A program made the translations under genes and the position numbers. Under the pieces are notes generated by a model, which was not told the DNA's origin, searched no databases, and worked only from the letters and a program-made list of their open reading frames with translations. A stretch of 64,000 bases of DNA, taken from UBA7985 sp002690455. Lineage in GTDB: Bacteria; Pseudomonadota; Alphaproteobacteria; UBA7985. The DNA is taken from contig CBFIIW010000011.1 in NCBI GenBank assembly GCA_965662775.1, positions 1 through 64,000 on the forward strand, in the 5' to 3' direction. This document shows, piece after piece, positions 17,452 to 24,958 of this stretch (position 1 is its first letter; every line of letters begins with the position of its first letter).

Positions 17452-17868
17452 ATGGTCCTCTTCGATCTCACATTGCATGGCGCGGGAGATGAACTGACCG
17501 CGCTGAACCGGCGTCTGGACGGTCTAGCAGCCTTTTATCGCTGGCCTGCGCGTGCGCATGCCGCGCTCCAGGTGGGGCTGGATGAGTGGATCAGCAATAT
17601 CCTTGAACACGGGCACCCGGACACATCGAAACAGGCGTCGATCCGCGTGGTGCTGGCCGTGGATCGGGTGGCGGAACCAAGCCTGATTTTCGCACGGGTT
17701 GAGGACCGGGGTCGGAGCTTTGACCCGACTCGACAGTGCTCTGGTCGTTTGCCTCAACCAACCGCTGGTTTGGGCTGCGGCTTACGATTGATGCGGCACC
17801 TGTGCTCCGGCCTGCACTACCAGCAAAGAGGCGGCCTGAACCAGTTACGCTTGGAAGTACGGACATGA
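17452..17868 (+). CDS. RsbW-like anti-sigma factor / serine protein kinase (HATPase_c_2)
   Basis: A 138-residue GHKL ATPase of the anti-sigma kinase family. The N-box is in LDEWISNILEHGH (residues about 43-55), the G1 region is DRGRSFDP and the G2 region AGLGCGLRLMRHL, all the ATP-binding elements expected. Such proteins bind and inhibit a sigma factor and phosphorylate a partner STAS protein on Ser/Thr. The following STAS gene is the obvious partner; no sigma factor or PP2C phosphatase gene is in the window. AGGTGAAAGG lies before ATG 17452. Its stop overlaps ATG 17864 as ATGA, which suggests translational coupling to the next frame. Confidence 0.85.
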   Translation: MVLFDLTLHGAGDELTALNRRLDGLAAFYRWPARAHAALQVGLDEWISNILEHGHPDTSKQASIRVVLAVDRVAEPSLIFARVEDRGRSFDPTRQCSGRLPQPTAGLGCGLRLMRHLCSGLHYQQRGGLNQLRLEVRT

Positions 17869-18041
17869 GTAGCGATCATGATAACGATGATGGAATCGGC
17901 GTATCGAGCCTGACAACGCCCGGCGCGGCGCAGTCTAGGCCCCAGGCCCGGCCCGCTGTCTATGACCGAAGAGCCCGTCGGCAGCCTTCTCTTAATCCGA
18001 CCACAGGGCAACATAAACCGCGCAACCAGCGCTGCTTTTGA
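17864..18041 (+). other. Coupled short reading frame between anti-sigma kinase and STAS genes
   Basis: ATG 17864 overlaps the stop of the upstream kinase gene (ATGA). The frame reads MSSDHDNDDGIGVSS and continues 58 codons to 18041 in a frame different from that of the STAS gene, whose first ATG (17962) has no visible ribosome binding site. Either this is a coupling peptide, or the true STAS protein carries an acidic N-terminal tail and there is a frameshift near 17940-17965. Confidence 0.35.
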
Positions 18042-18291
18042 GGATCACCTGCTGCCGCGAGTCAACGCCGGTAAGAACGTGATCGTCGACCTCGACGGTG
18101 TGGCGACGGTAACTTCGGCAGGTCTGCGAGTCATGGCGCAGTTGGCGGAAACGGCGCGAGGGCGGTCGCGTCTAATGTTCACGTCACCAAACGAGATGGT
18201 CGTCGAAATTCTCAATGGCACCGGCTTCGACACTCTGCTGGATATCCGGATCCGTCTCTCCGACGCGCTGGATGAACTTAACTCTCCTTAG
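17962..18291 (+). CDS. STAS-domain anti-anti-sigma factor (RsbV-like)
   Basis: A 109-residue STAS protein. The phosphorylatable Ser lies in the conserved loop ATVTSAGLRVM (about residue 52), preceded by the central strand NVIVDLDGV. In partner-switching systems the unphosphorylated form releases the sigma factor from the kinase. It sits next to an RsbW-like kinase gene, in the order kinase then STAS, the reverse of the usual rsbV-rsbW order. No Shine-Dalgarno sequence precedes ATG 17962, so expression probably depends on coupling or on an upstream start with a frame change. Confidence 0.85.
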   Translation: MTEEPVGSLLLIRPQGNINRATSAAFEDHLLPRVNAGKNVIVDLDGVATVTSAGLRVMAQLAETARGRSRLMFTSPNEMVVEILNGTGFDTLLDIRIRLSDALDELNSP

Positions 18292-18416
18292 TCACAAAGG
18301 ACCGGCCGCACACCCACTTCGGCATGACATTTGTAGGTTCGGAAGCAAGCGCTGTTTTCTGCTGCAATCAGCACAGATTGGCGCAATAACGCGTCACCGC
18401 TTCCCAGGCGAGGGTT

Positions 18417-19523
18417 ATGTCCGCTTCTTCGGCCACTGCTACCGCAACCGCTACTGCTACTGCTGCGCCAACGGCGCGCATTCTGTCCATTGCCGGCGAT
18501 CCGGCGAGTGTCGGGCTGAGCGCGCACGTTCTTGCTGTTCTGGAACAGCGCACCGGACAGCCGGTCAGCGCGCTGTTCCACCTCATCGTGGGTGAGGGCG
18601 CAGGCGCGGCGCTTGGGCTGCTGCTCGGCCTTGGCCTGGATCATCACCGCCCGATGAGGGCGCGCGATATTGGCGGTCTACTAACCCGCGGATTGCACCG
18701 GCCCCGTCGGCGTTGGCTGGGCTTAGGCTCCTGGGCTGCGCCTTCGCTGACCTCACCCAAAAGCCCGCTGGCACAAGCTGATCTGTCCGCCGCGGTTACT
18801 GATCTGGCTGTCCCGGTATTCGACATGGCCCACGGTCAACCGTTCCTGTTTCGCAGTTGGAAGGCCCAGGGCCTCTACCCGCAAGCGGGGGAGGGGCGGG
18901 GGCGCTACGATTTCCGCGGTCATGATATCCTGCGCGCTGCCCTTTGCCACCCTGGGCAGGGCGCTGCCGCGATCCGTGCTCGCAGTCGTCTGAATTTTGC
19001 GGTTGCCGGGAGCGGAACGCTGGCGCGGGATCCGGTCTCGCTGGCCAGTCTGCTCGCTCGGCAGCTTTACCAGCGCGCAGGTGACGTGCTGGTGGTCTCG
19101 TTGAACTTCACCGCCCATGTGCCTGCACTGGATCGCTCACGGCGATCTGCATCACGCCGGGCAGCAGCATCGAGCGCCCCTGCTGCGTTGGACTGGGCAC
19201 ACGCGGGGCAGGCCGCGCTTAGCCAGCTGACCGCTCGGGGCATGGCAGAACGGCTGATCGCGCTGAGGGTTCCGGCGCTGCCCGCGAACCGCCATAACCT
19301 ACGCAGTGGCGGCGAGGCGGGCTTTGATGCGGCGCTTCAGGCTCTGCTGGATGAAGAGGAAACCAATGGTTTCAGGGGCTTGTGCCGTGAATTCACCGCC
19401 CAGCCCGCCGTCGGCCACACGGTGCTTCGCACGCCCATGCCGCTGCTGCCGGCCTCAAGTGGCGATCGGCGCCGTAGCTTACGTGCTGTCGGGCAGCGCA
19501 AAATAGGGTATTATAATACCTAA
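18417..19523 (+). CDS. Patatin-like protein lacking catalytic residues (probable pseudoenzyme)
   Basis: A 368-residue protein. Residues 21-75 follow the patatin N-terminus: RILSIAGDPASVGLSAHVLA then VLEQRTGQPVSALFHLIVGEGAGAA, where active enzymes have DGGGxRG and GTSTGG. The nucleophile Ser is Gly61, and the dyad region aligning with FVDGGV reads FAVAGSG (194-200), so the Asp is gone too; the oxyanion loop is also altered. The patatin-style FDMAHGQPFLFRSW (135-148) and GDVLVVSLN (222-230) are kept, so the fold is probably intact. Residues 5-17 are an Ala/Thr repeat. It lies 125 bases after the STAS gene on the same strand and may be a lipid-binding or regulatory partner; that is inference. 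Confidence 0.65.
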   Translation: MSASSATATATATATAAPTARILSIAGDPASVGLSAHVLAVLEQRTGQPVSALFHLIVGEGAGAALGLLLGLGLDHHRPMRARDIGGLLTRGLHRPRRRWLGLGSWAAPSLTSPKSPLAQADLSAAVTDLAVPVFDMAHGQPFLFRSWKAQGLYPQAGEGRGRYDFRGHDILRAALCHPGQGAAAIRARSRLNFAVAGSGTLARDPVSLASLLARQLYQRAGDVLVVSLNFTAHVPALDRSRRSASRRAAASSAPAALDWAHAGQAALSQLTARGMAERLIALRVPALPANRHNLRSGGEAGFDAALQALLDEEETNGFRGLCREFTAQPAVGHTVLRTPMPLLPASSGDRRRSLRAVGQRKIGYYNT

Positions 19524-19559
19524 TTAACAACGCGCTGATTTATAGGGATTTTTTCTTCT

Positions 19560-19587
19560 TGATGTCGGGAAAGTTCTTGATAAAACC
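19560..19587 (+). promoter_or_regulatory. Candidate promoter of rplM-rpsI
   Basis: TTGATG (19560-19565) and TAAAAC (19582-19587) with a 16-base spacer lie about 70 bases upstream of rplM, in an AT-rich stretch. Match to consensus is moderate. Confidence 0.35.
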
Positions 19588-19658
19588 GGCAATATCCAAA
19601 CGGTGGCAGGGTCTACAGGCCCTCGCGCGTCCGTTCAACACATCTGAGGGAAACGGGT

Positions 19659-20123
19659 ATGACCATCAAGTCATTTTCCGCAACGCCAAAAGACATCCAG
19701 AAGGAATGGATCCTGATTGATGCCGATGGCGTGGTTCTGGGCCGGCTGGCGTCCCGCGTGGCCAATATCCTGCGCGGCAAGCATAAGGCGACCTACACCC
19801 CGCACATGGATTGCGGTGACAATGTTGTCATTATCAACGCTGAGAAGGTTCGCCTGACCGGTAACAAGCGCGATACCAAAACCTACTACTGGCACACCGG
19901 CCACCCCGGCGGGATCAAGGAGCGCACCGCGAACCAGATCCTCGACGGCGATTACCCCGAGCGTGTGCTGACCAAGGCGATTGAGCGCATGATCCCGCGT
20001 GGCCCGCTGGGCCGCCAGCAGATGAAGAACCTGCGCATTTACGCCGGTCCGAAGCACAAACAAGAAGCGCAAAGCCCGCGCGTCTATGACTTCGGCGCCG
20101 AAAACCCCAAGAACGTGCGCTAG
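19659..20123 (+). CDS. rplM: 50S ribosomal protein L13
   Basis: A 154-residue L13 with the family core WILIDADGVVLGRLASRVA, the THMDCGDNVV-like nucleotide-contact region (TPHMDCGDNVVIINA), and AIERMIPRGPLGRQQMKNL. Length is normal for alphaproteobacteria. It is followed 17 bases later by rpsI, the conserved L13-S9 pair, and both share the strong terminator after rpsI. GAGGGAAACGGGT supplies the ribosome binding site. Confidence 0.98.
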   Translation: MTIKSFSATPKDIQKEWILIDADGVVLGRLASRVANILRGKHKATYTPHMDCGDNVVIINAEKVRLTGNKRDTKTYYWHTGHPGGIKERTANQILDGDYPERVLTKAIERMIPRGPLGRQQMKNLRIYAGPKHKQEAQSPRVYDFGAENPKNVR

Positions 20124-20140
20124 GCTGAGGAACACAGAAG

Positions 20141-20635
20141 ATGAATGATACCGTTCAAAACCTTGCAGACCTCGACCAACTGTCGGCTGAGGGTGCTGCG
20201 CCCGAGGCTCAGCCCGCTGCGCCGACTTACGAGCCTGTACGCGATGAATTCGGCCGCTCCTACGCTACCGGTCGTCGGAAGGAATCCGCGGCTCGCGTCT
20301 GGGTGAAGCCCGGCTCGGGCGTTGTGATGATCAATGGCCGCCCGATCGACCAGTACTTCGCGCGTCCGGTGCTGCAGATGCTGCTACACCAGCCGTTCCA
20401 GGTGACTGATCGCCTTGGCCAGTTTGACGTGATGGCAACAGTGAAGGGCGGCGGCCTGTCGGGGCAGGCCGGAGCCGTGCGGCATGGAATCTCCCGCGCG
20501 CTGAGCCTGTATGAGCCTGAGCTGCGGCCGGCGCTGAAGAAAGTTGGCTTCCTGACGCGAGATTCGCGGAAGGTGGAGCGGAAGAAGTACGGCCGTCGCA
20601 AGGCACGTCGTTCGTTCCAGTTCTCCAAGCGCTAG
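20141..20635 (+). CDS. rpsI: 30S ribosomal protein S9
   Basis: A 164-residue S9. The first 40 residues are an acidic, Ala/Pro-rich extension seen in many alphaproteobacterial S9 proteins. The core begins at YATGRRKESAARVW and the protein ends with the basic tail RRKARRSFQFSKR whose last Arg contacts the P-site tRNA. It is the second gene of the rplM-rpsI operon. Confidence 0.98.
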   Translation: MNDTVQNLADLDQLSAEGAAPEAQPAAPTYEPVRDEFGRSYATGRRKESAARVWVKPGSGVVMINGRPIDQYFARPVLQMLLHQPFQVTDRLGQFDVMATVKGGGLSGQAGAVRHGISRALSLYEPELRPALKKVGFLTRDSRKVERKKYGRRKARRSFQFSKR

Positions 20636-20678
20636 AATGCATTGCCAGTTTTCTTTCGGGAAAACGTTGAATTTCAGA

Positions 20679-20706
20679 GGGTTAGCCAAACGGCTAACCC
20701 TTTTTT
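20679..20706 (+). terminator. Rho-independent terminator of rplM-rpsI
   Basis: GGGTTAGCC (20679-20687) pairs perfectly with GGCTAACCC (20692-20700) around a 4-base loop, followed by six T. Confidence 0.95.
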
Positions 20707-20708
20707 CG

Positions 20709-20775
20709 TTGTAGCAGACTTGTAGCAGAATGCCGTAGGCATTGGCTGGGCGGTTCGTGTCGGCCGCAGAACCGC
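20709..20775. other. Repeat- and hairpin-rich intergenic stretch after rpsI
   Basis: Two copies of TTGTAGCAGA (20709-20718, 20720-20729) are followed by the perfect small palindrome AATGCC-GTA-GGCATT (20729-20743) and a 7-base inverted repeat GCGGTTC/GAACCGC (20750-20756, 20769-20775). It sits right after the rpsI terminator in a 528-base gap without a recognised gene. It could be a small structured RNA or a site remnant; no known RNA family is recognised. The remainder, 20776-21070, shows nothing identifiable. Confidence 0.45.
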
Positions 20776-21074
20776 TGCAGCGATGTGCTCTCGCTCCTTT
20801 CGTCGATTGACCGACCTCAGCTCCGGCTAAACCTCGATCTCTGCCGTACCCAGATCAATGAGGGTGATAGGGTCCGTTGTTGTGGATTCTAGGCCCCCCT
20901 GGATCAGAATACCCCGAGATGTTGGTGGTTTTGTCCGTAATTTGTTCTCTTTTGACCGCCCCATTTGTCGCGGTTCGTAGGCTAACCAAAGGTGAACAAG
21001 CAGGCAGAAACGGCGCAAAAAAACAATTAATGGCGTAAAATGTAGCCATTACGTGTCTATTTTGAGCCGTAGTG

Positions 21075-21134
21075 AGATAATTCAACCAAAAATATGAGCT
21101 TATCTTGATTGCTTGGTTCTCCAGTGCATTATGC
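21075..21134 (+). promoter_or_regulatory. Candidate promoter of the small membrane protein gene, with flanking inverted repeat
   Basis: TTGATT (21105-21110) and TTATGC (21129-21134), spacer 18, precede the gene at 21164. Directly upstream, AGATAA (21075-21080) and TTATCT (21100-21105) form a 6-base inverted repeat touching the -35 box, as an operator might. Confidence 0.4.
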
Positions 21135-21163
21135 GCCTGTCATGTAACGTATAGGAGATCATG

Positions 21164-21397
21164 ATGGATATTATCGGTACCGTTCGTAATTGGGTCGTAC
21201 GTTTGGCTGAACTGGGTGTTAGCCTACTGGCCCTGACCATCGTCGCTGAACTACTCGGCCTAGGCTCTGTGCCGTTCATGCCTGAGGGCGTGAGCGTCAT
21301 CCAGAACGTAACAGGCGTTGTCGACTCTCTGGGTTCCAGTGGGTTGGTCGGACTGTTAGCGGTCTGGGTTCTGTGGCTGATCTGGAGCAACAAGTAA
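21164..21397 (+). CDS. Small two-helix membrane protein, unknown function
   Basis: A 77-residue protein. Residues about 14-34 (LAELGVSLLALTIVAELLGLG) and about 57-73 (LVGLLAVWVLWLIW) are membrane segments; between them is a short polar loop with PEGVSVIQNVTGVVDSL. It ends with SNK. ATG 21164 is preferred over ATG 21161 because AGGAG at 21153-21157 is then 6 bases away. It has its own promoter-like sequence upstream and a terminator downstream, so it is a single-gene unit standing 391 bases before the proteorhodopsin gene. No family is recognised; its size and hydrophobicity would permit a role as a small subunit or membrane regulator. Confidence 0.7.
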   Translation: MDIIGTVRNWVVRLAELGVSLLALTIVAELLGLGSVPFMPEGVSVIQNVTGVVDSLGSSGLVGLLAVWVLWLIWSNK

Positions 21398-21487
21398 GCG
21401 CTCCCTGATCACAGAATGAGCACGGAATGTCCCTTTCCGGGGTGTCCCTGTCCGGTGTTCCGGGCTTCTCTTCTTTGACAATCGAAG

Positions 21488-21520
21488 CGGCCGTTGTCCC
21501 ACCCGGGCGACGGCCGTTTT
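21488..21520 (+). terminator. Rho-independent terminator of the small membrane protein gene
   Basis: CGGCCGT (21488-21494) pairs with ACGGCCG (21510-21516), with further pairing in the loop, followed by TTTT. Confidence 0.8.
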
Positions 21521-21614
21521 GCTGCCGTTATGCGATTTGCTAAGGCACGCAAAGGCGCGGATCAAAGACAAAAATCGTTTTGAATCATGGGCTAAGCATT
21601 CATTTTTCCGCATA

Positions 21615-21765
21615 TATAATTTTCAAGAAAACGAAAAAAAAATATCAAACTGGTGTAAAAATATCGCACCTTCGCTGCTTTTTTGACCGAAACTCACCGA
21701 ACCCGCCCAAAACGTGCAGGTTATGCTTGCCTTTGGTCAAATTTCGAACAGGTTACGCTCTGTTC
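21615..21765 (+). promoter_or_regulatory. Proteorhodopsin leader: perfect -10 box and a palindrome by the ribosome binding site
   Basis: TATAAT (21615-21620) is a consensus -10 within an AT-rich stretch, but no -35 lies at normal distance. Farther on, GAACAG (21746-21751) and CTGTTC (21760-21765) make a perfect inverted repeat with an 8-base spacer, ending 8 bases before the GAGGAGG ribosome binding site (21774-21780). It could be an operator or an RNA hairpin affecting translation. Spacing does not match LexA sites (GAAC-N7-GAAC or GAAC-N4-GTTC). Confidence 0.4.
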
Positions 21766-21788
21766 ATTTTTCTTGAGGAGGCATTATC

Positions 21789-22502
21789 GTGGAAAATGGA
21801 GGCTTGAACCCTAACGACTACGTCGGGGTATCCTTTTGGATTATTTCAGCAGCGATGCTCGCTGCTACCTACTTCTTCTTCGTCGAGCGTGATCGCGCCG
21901 TCGGCAAGTGGAAAACGTCCCTGACCGTTGCTGCTATGGTGACGGGTATTGCTGCGCTGCACTATTTCTACATGCGCGGCGTTTGGGCGGACACGGGCGA
22001 AAGCCCAACTGTCTTCCGCTACGTGGACTGGTTGCTGACCGTTCCGCTGCAGATTGTCGAATTCTACCTGATCCTCGCGGCGATTGCTGTGGTCGGAGCT
22101 TCGCTGTTCTGGCGCTTGCTTATTGCTTCGGTCGTGATGCTGGTTGCTGGTTACCTGGGTGAAGTGAACCCGGATGCTGGAGCTATGCTGTGGGGCGGTT
22201 TCATCGTCGGCACGGCGGCCTGGCTGTACATCATCTACGAAATCTTCGCGGGTGAGGCATCCAAGATTAACGCTGAGCAGGGCACGGCGTCTTCGAAAAT
22301 GGCCTTCAACGCCATGCGTTGGATTGTGACCGTCGGTTGGGCGATCTACCCACTGGGTTATCTGCTCGGCTACGCGGGCATGATGTCCGGCGACGGCACC
22401 CTCAACCTGATCTACAACCTTGCTGACTTTGTTAACAAGATTGCGTTTGGTCTGGTTATCTGGGCTGCTGCGACCTCTGACGAGAGCCGCGGCAAGGCCT
22501 AA
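21789..22502 (+). CDS. Blue-absorbing proton-pumping proteorhodopsin
   Basis: A 237-residue seven-helix microbial rhodopsin. The retinal Schiff-base lysine is Lys217 in DFVNKIAFG; the proton acceptor, Thr and donor are Asp80, Thr84 and Glu91 in RYVDWLLTVPLQIVEF, the DTE signature of outward proton pumps; His58 in ALHYFYMRGVW matches the proteorhodopsin acceptor-associated His. The spectral tuning site (position 105 of the reference protein) is Gln88, as in blue-absorbing forms, whereas green forms have Leu or Met. Translation starts at GTG 21789 with GAGGAGG 8 bases upstream. It is monocistronic with a strong terminator, and no crt or blh retinal synthesis genes lie in the window. Confidence 0.97.
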   Translation: MENGGLNPNDYVGVSFWIISAAMLAATYFFFVERDRAVGKWKTSLTVAAMVTGIAALHYFYMRGVWADTGESPTVFRYVDWLLTVPLQIVEFYLILAAIAVVGASLFWRLLIASVVMLVAGYLGEVNPDAGAMLWGGFIVGTAAWLYIIYEIFAGEASKINAEQGTASSKMAFNAMRWIVTVGWAIYPLGYLLGYAGMMSGDGTLNLIYNLADFVNKIAFGLVIWAAATSDESRGKA

Positions 22503-22533
22503 GGCCACCACGGACAACCGTCCAGAACCAATC

Positions 22534-22569
22534 AAGCCTGGCTCGCTTCGGCGCAGCCAGGCTTTTTTT
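22534..22569 (+). terminator. Rho-independent terminator of the proteorhodopsin gene
   Basis: AAGCCTGGCT (22534-22543) pairs perfectly with AGCCAGGCTT (22555-22564), followed by a T run. Confidence 0.95.
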
Positions 22570-22774
22570 ATGGCTTTTGTCGCGGCAGTCCCACTCTCTG
22601 CGCTTTCATACCCCCGCCGCTGGGGAACGGCTCCCTTTGGCGTGGGCGGGGGAGGAAACGTCGAGGCTCAGATGCCGATGATCAGAGCCAGACCTGCGTA
22701 CATCGGGCTGGCTGGCCAGGGTAAGAGTGGCTAGCCTGGTGCCAACTGCCTTGGGGTGAATCGTGGAGGCGCGC

Positions 22775-23824
22775 GTGTCCCAGAAACTGAACATCGCGAT
22801 TTTTGGTGCGTCCGGCTATACCGGTGCCGAGGCAATCCGTCTCGCGCTCGGACACCCGGGCGTGGAGATCGCGGCTCTGACCGGAGAGAGCAAGGCGGGG
22901 CAACCGATCGACGCGGTGTATCCCCACCTGGCCGGTTTCGGGCTGCCCGACCTGGTTCGGATTGATGATGTGAGCCTGCGCGGGTTGGATGCGGTGTTTT
23001 TGTGCCTGCCGCACGCGACCACGCAAAAGGTTGCGATGCGCCTGCGCTCGGCTGCGCCGGACCTGCGGTTGATCGATCTCAGCGCCGACTTCCGCCTGCG
23101 TGATGTCGATGCTTACGAAAGCTGGTACGGAGAGCACTTCGCGCCAACACTGCAGCCAGAGGCCGTGTATGGCCTGCCAGAGCACTATCGCGCCGACATT
23201 TCCGATGCGCCGATTATCGCCTGCCCAGGATGCTATCCGACCAGCATTTTGGTGCCGCTGCTGGCGCTGCAAGATGCCGGGATGATTGTACCCGATCGCA
23301 TCATTGTCGATTCGAAATCGGGGACCAGCGGGGCCGGACGCAAGGGCTCCGAGGCGCTTAGCCATTCAGAGGTTTCCGAGGGTTTCCATGCCTATGGTGT
23401 TGCCGCCCACCGGCATACGGCCGAGTTGGATCAAGAGCTGTCGGTCCGCGCGGGCCGAGCGGTGACGGCGACCTTTACCCCGCATCTGGTGCCGATGAAC
23501 CGTGGTATCCTGTCGACCGTCTACGGCGACCTGGCCCCCGGCGTTGATATTGCCCAAGCGCAGGCCGCACTTGACGCCTTTGCCGCCCGCGAAACCTTTG
23601 TCCAGCGGGCCAATGCGCCAGCGGCGGTGGCCACGCGGGCGGTGCGCGGCACCAATCGGGTGCTGGTCGATCTGGTAGCAGACCGCCGCCAGGGGGGGTT
23701 CATTCTGCTCTCGGCCATCGACAATCTCACCAAAGGCTCGTCCGGGCAGGCCATTCAGAATTTCAACCTCGCCTTTGGTCTGGAAGAAGACACAGGTCTT
23801 CACCTGGTCACGGCTTTTCCTTAA
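22775..23824 (+). CDS. argC: N-acetyl-gamma-glutamyl-phosphate reductase
   Basis: A 349-residue enzyme of arginine biosynthesis that reduces N-acetylglutamyl-5-phosphate to the semialdehyde with NADPH. The NADP-binding GASGYTGAE motif is at the N-terminus, the catalytic Cys lies in IACPGCYPTS (about residue 145), and HRHTAELDQEL gives the conserved His region. GTG 22775 is preferred to GTG 22763 because the GGAGG stretch at 22765-22769 then serves as ribosome binding site. In many alphaproteobacteria argC follows rpsI; here the proteorhodopsin and small membrane protein genes stand between rplM-rpsI and argC, as if inserted there. Confidence 0.95.
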   Translation: MSQKLNIAIFGASGYTGAEAIRLALGHPGVEIAALTGESKAGQPIDAVYPHLAGFGLPDLVRIDDVSLRGLDAVFLCLPHATTQKVAMRLRSAAPDLRLIDLSADFRLRDVDAYESWYGEHFAPTLQPEAVYGLPEHYRADISDAPIIACPGCYPTSILVPLLALQDAGMIVPDRIIVDSKSGTSGAGRKGSEALSHSEVSEGFHAYGVAAHRHTAELDQELSVRAGRAVTATFTPHLVPMNRGILSTVYGDLAPGVDIAQAQAALDAFAARETFVQRANAPAAVATRAVRGTNRVLVDLVADRRQGGFILLSAIDNLTKGSSGQAIQNFNLAFGLEEDTGLHLVTAFP

Positions 23825-23920
23825 AACGAGAGGCGGTTGGCGTGACGCATTTCTGCCACGTTGCTTGAGCACTAACAGCGCATTGGCACCCTTATAGGTA
23901 ACAAGGATGGTTCCACGGGG

Positions 23921-24958
23921 ATGAGTTCCGGGATGATCACAGGGCGATTGAATTTTCAGACCGCCGCGCTGCGCGCCATTGGGCTGTGCTTTGTCCTCGG
24001 CCTGGCAGCCTGTGGCAATCGGCCCGGCCGTGATGATGAAGTGCTGTATGCCGACGCCTATCCCGATCTGGCTTCCATCCCGGAAGACAAGTCTAAGTCC
24101 GGCACCGTGCCACTTGCACTTCTGCAGCGGTATAATGCCTTTCAGGCTGTCGGGGATGCTGCGCCAGTGCTGGCCGTTGATTTCGACAGTCTGCTGAACG
24201 CACCGGTCTTGCCACCGCGGGAGATCAGTGCGGCTCGAGGTGCGGGTGAATTTACAGATCTGGCACTGAATCCGGACGTGCTTGAGGCACTGACGGACCG
24301 GCAGGCGGAGGCCGATGCCTTTCTCGGCATCGAAGAGCAGATTGCACAGGACGCCGCCACCCGCGCCCGCGCTCAGGCAGTCCGAGACGCGGAGTTGGAA
24401 GCCCGTGCCGAGTTCGAGCGTCGCCGCGAAGAGCAACTCGCCCGGATGGCAGAGCAGCAGGCGATGCGTGAAATCCTCGAATCAGAGCCGGAGGTCGAAG
24501 TTGTCGCCGGACCGCGCGAGCAGCCTGCGAGCCTTGGTTCACTGTTTTACGACACCAGCGTTGGTGACCCGGTGGCTATCGTCTACTTCGGACCGGATGC
24601 GAGTACGCTGGGTGAGCGTGAGTTGTCGATCCTGCGCCCGATTGCTGAGCTGGCGGTCCGGTTGGAGCAGAACATCATCCTGCACGGTCATACCAACGGC
24701 TACCGCTTTACCCGCACCCAAGCCCACCGTGACCAGCACATGGCCATATCAAGGCGACGAGCGGAAGTTGTTCGCGACCAGCTTGTTGCCATGGGGGTTG
24801 CGCGAGAAAAAATCAAAGTGGAGTGGTTTGGTGATTTGCGTCCGGTTTGGGCCGAGATCAACGGCATGACGTCGCAAGGCAACAGACGGGTCGAGGTGTT
24901 TGTCGCAGTGCCCGCACGTCTCGTCAGCGGTGGTCGGAACCTGAGCGGTTCGTCCTAA
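23921..24958 (+). CDS. OmpA-family lipoprotein
   Basis: A 345-residue protein with a lipoprotein signal peptide ending in LGLAAC (lipobox Cys at about residue 32). A charged alpha-helical region follows (about 125-190, with EAEARAEFERRREEQLARMAEQQAM, likely coiled coil), then a C-terminal OmpA-like peptidoglycan-binding domain (about 215-335) with LHGHTNGYRF, RRAEVVRDQL and GNRRVEVFV. It probably tethers the outer membrane to peptidoglycan. The start could be ATG 23921 or ATG 23933. Its end overlaps the convergent mobB gene by 4 bases. It is longer than Pal and not next to tol genes, so it is not Pal itself. Confidence 0.85.
   Translation: MSSGMITGRLNFQTAALRAIGLCFVLGLAACGNRPGRDDEVLYADAYPDLASIPEDKSKSGTVPLALLQRYNAFQAVGDAAPVLAVDFDSLLNAPVLPPREISAARGAGEFTDLALNPDVLEALTDRQAEADAFLGIEEQIAQDAATRARAQAVRDAELEARAEFERRREEQLARMAEQQAMREILESEPEVEVVAGPREQPASLGSLFYDTSVGDPVAIVYFGPDASTLGERELSILRPIAELAVRLEQNIILHGHTNGYRFTRTQAHRDQHMAISRRRAEVVRDQLVAMGVAREKIKVEWFGDLRPVWAEINGMTSQGNRRVEVFVAVPARLVSGGRNLSGSS

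Noticed and set aside
20827..21085. Short minus-strand open frames in the rpsI downstream gap
   Set aside because: No ribosome binding site, no domain character, and AT-rich sequence with mixed frames.
21746..21765. LexA-type SOS box upstream of the rhodopsin gene
   Set aside because: The half-sites GAAC and GTTC are 12 bases apart, which fits neither the alphaproteobacterial direct repeat nor the GAAC-N4-GTTC form.
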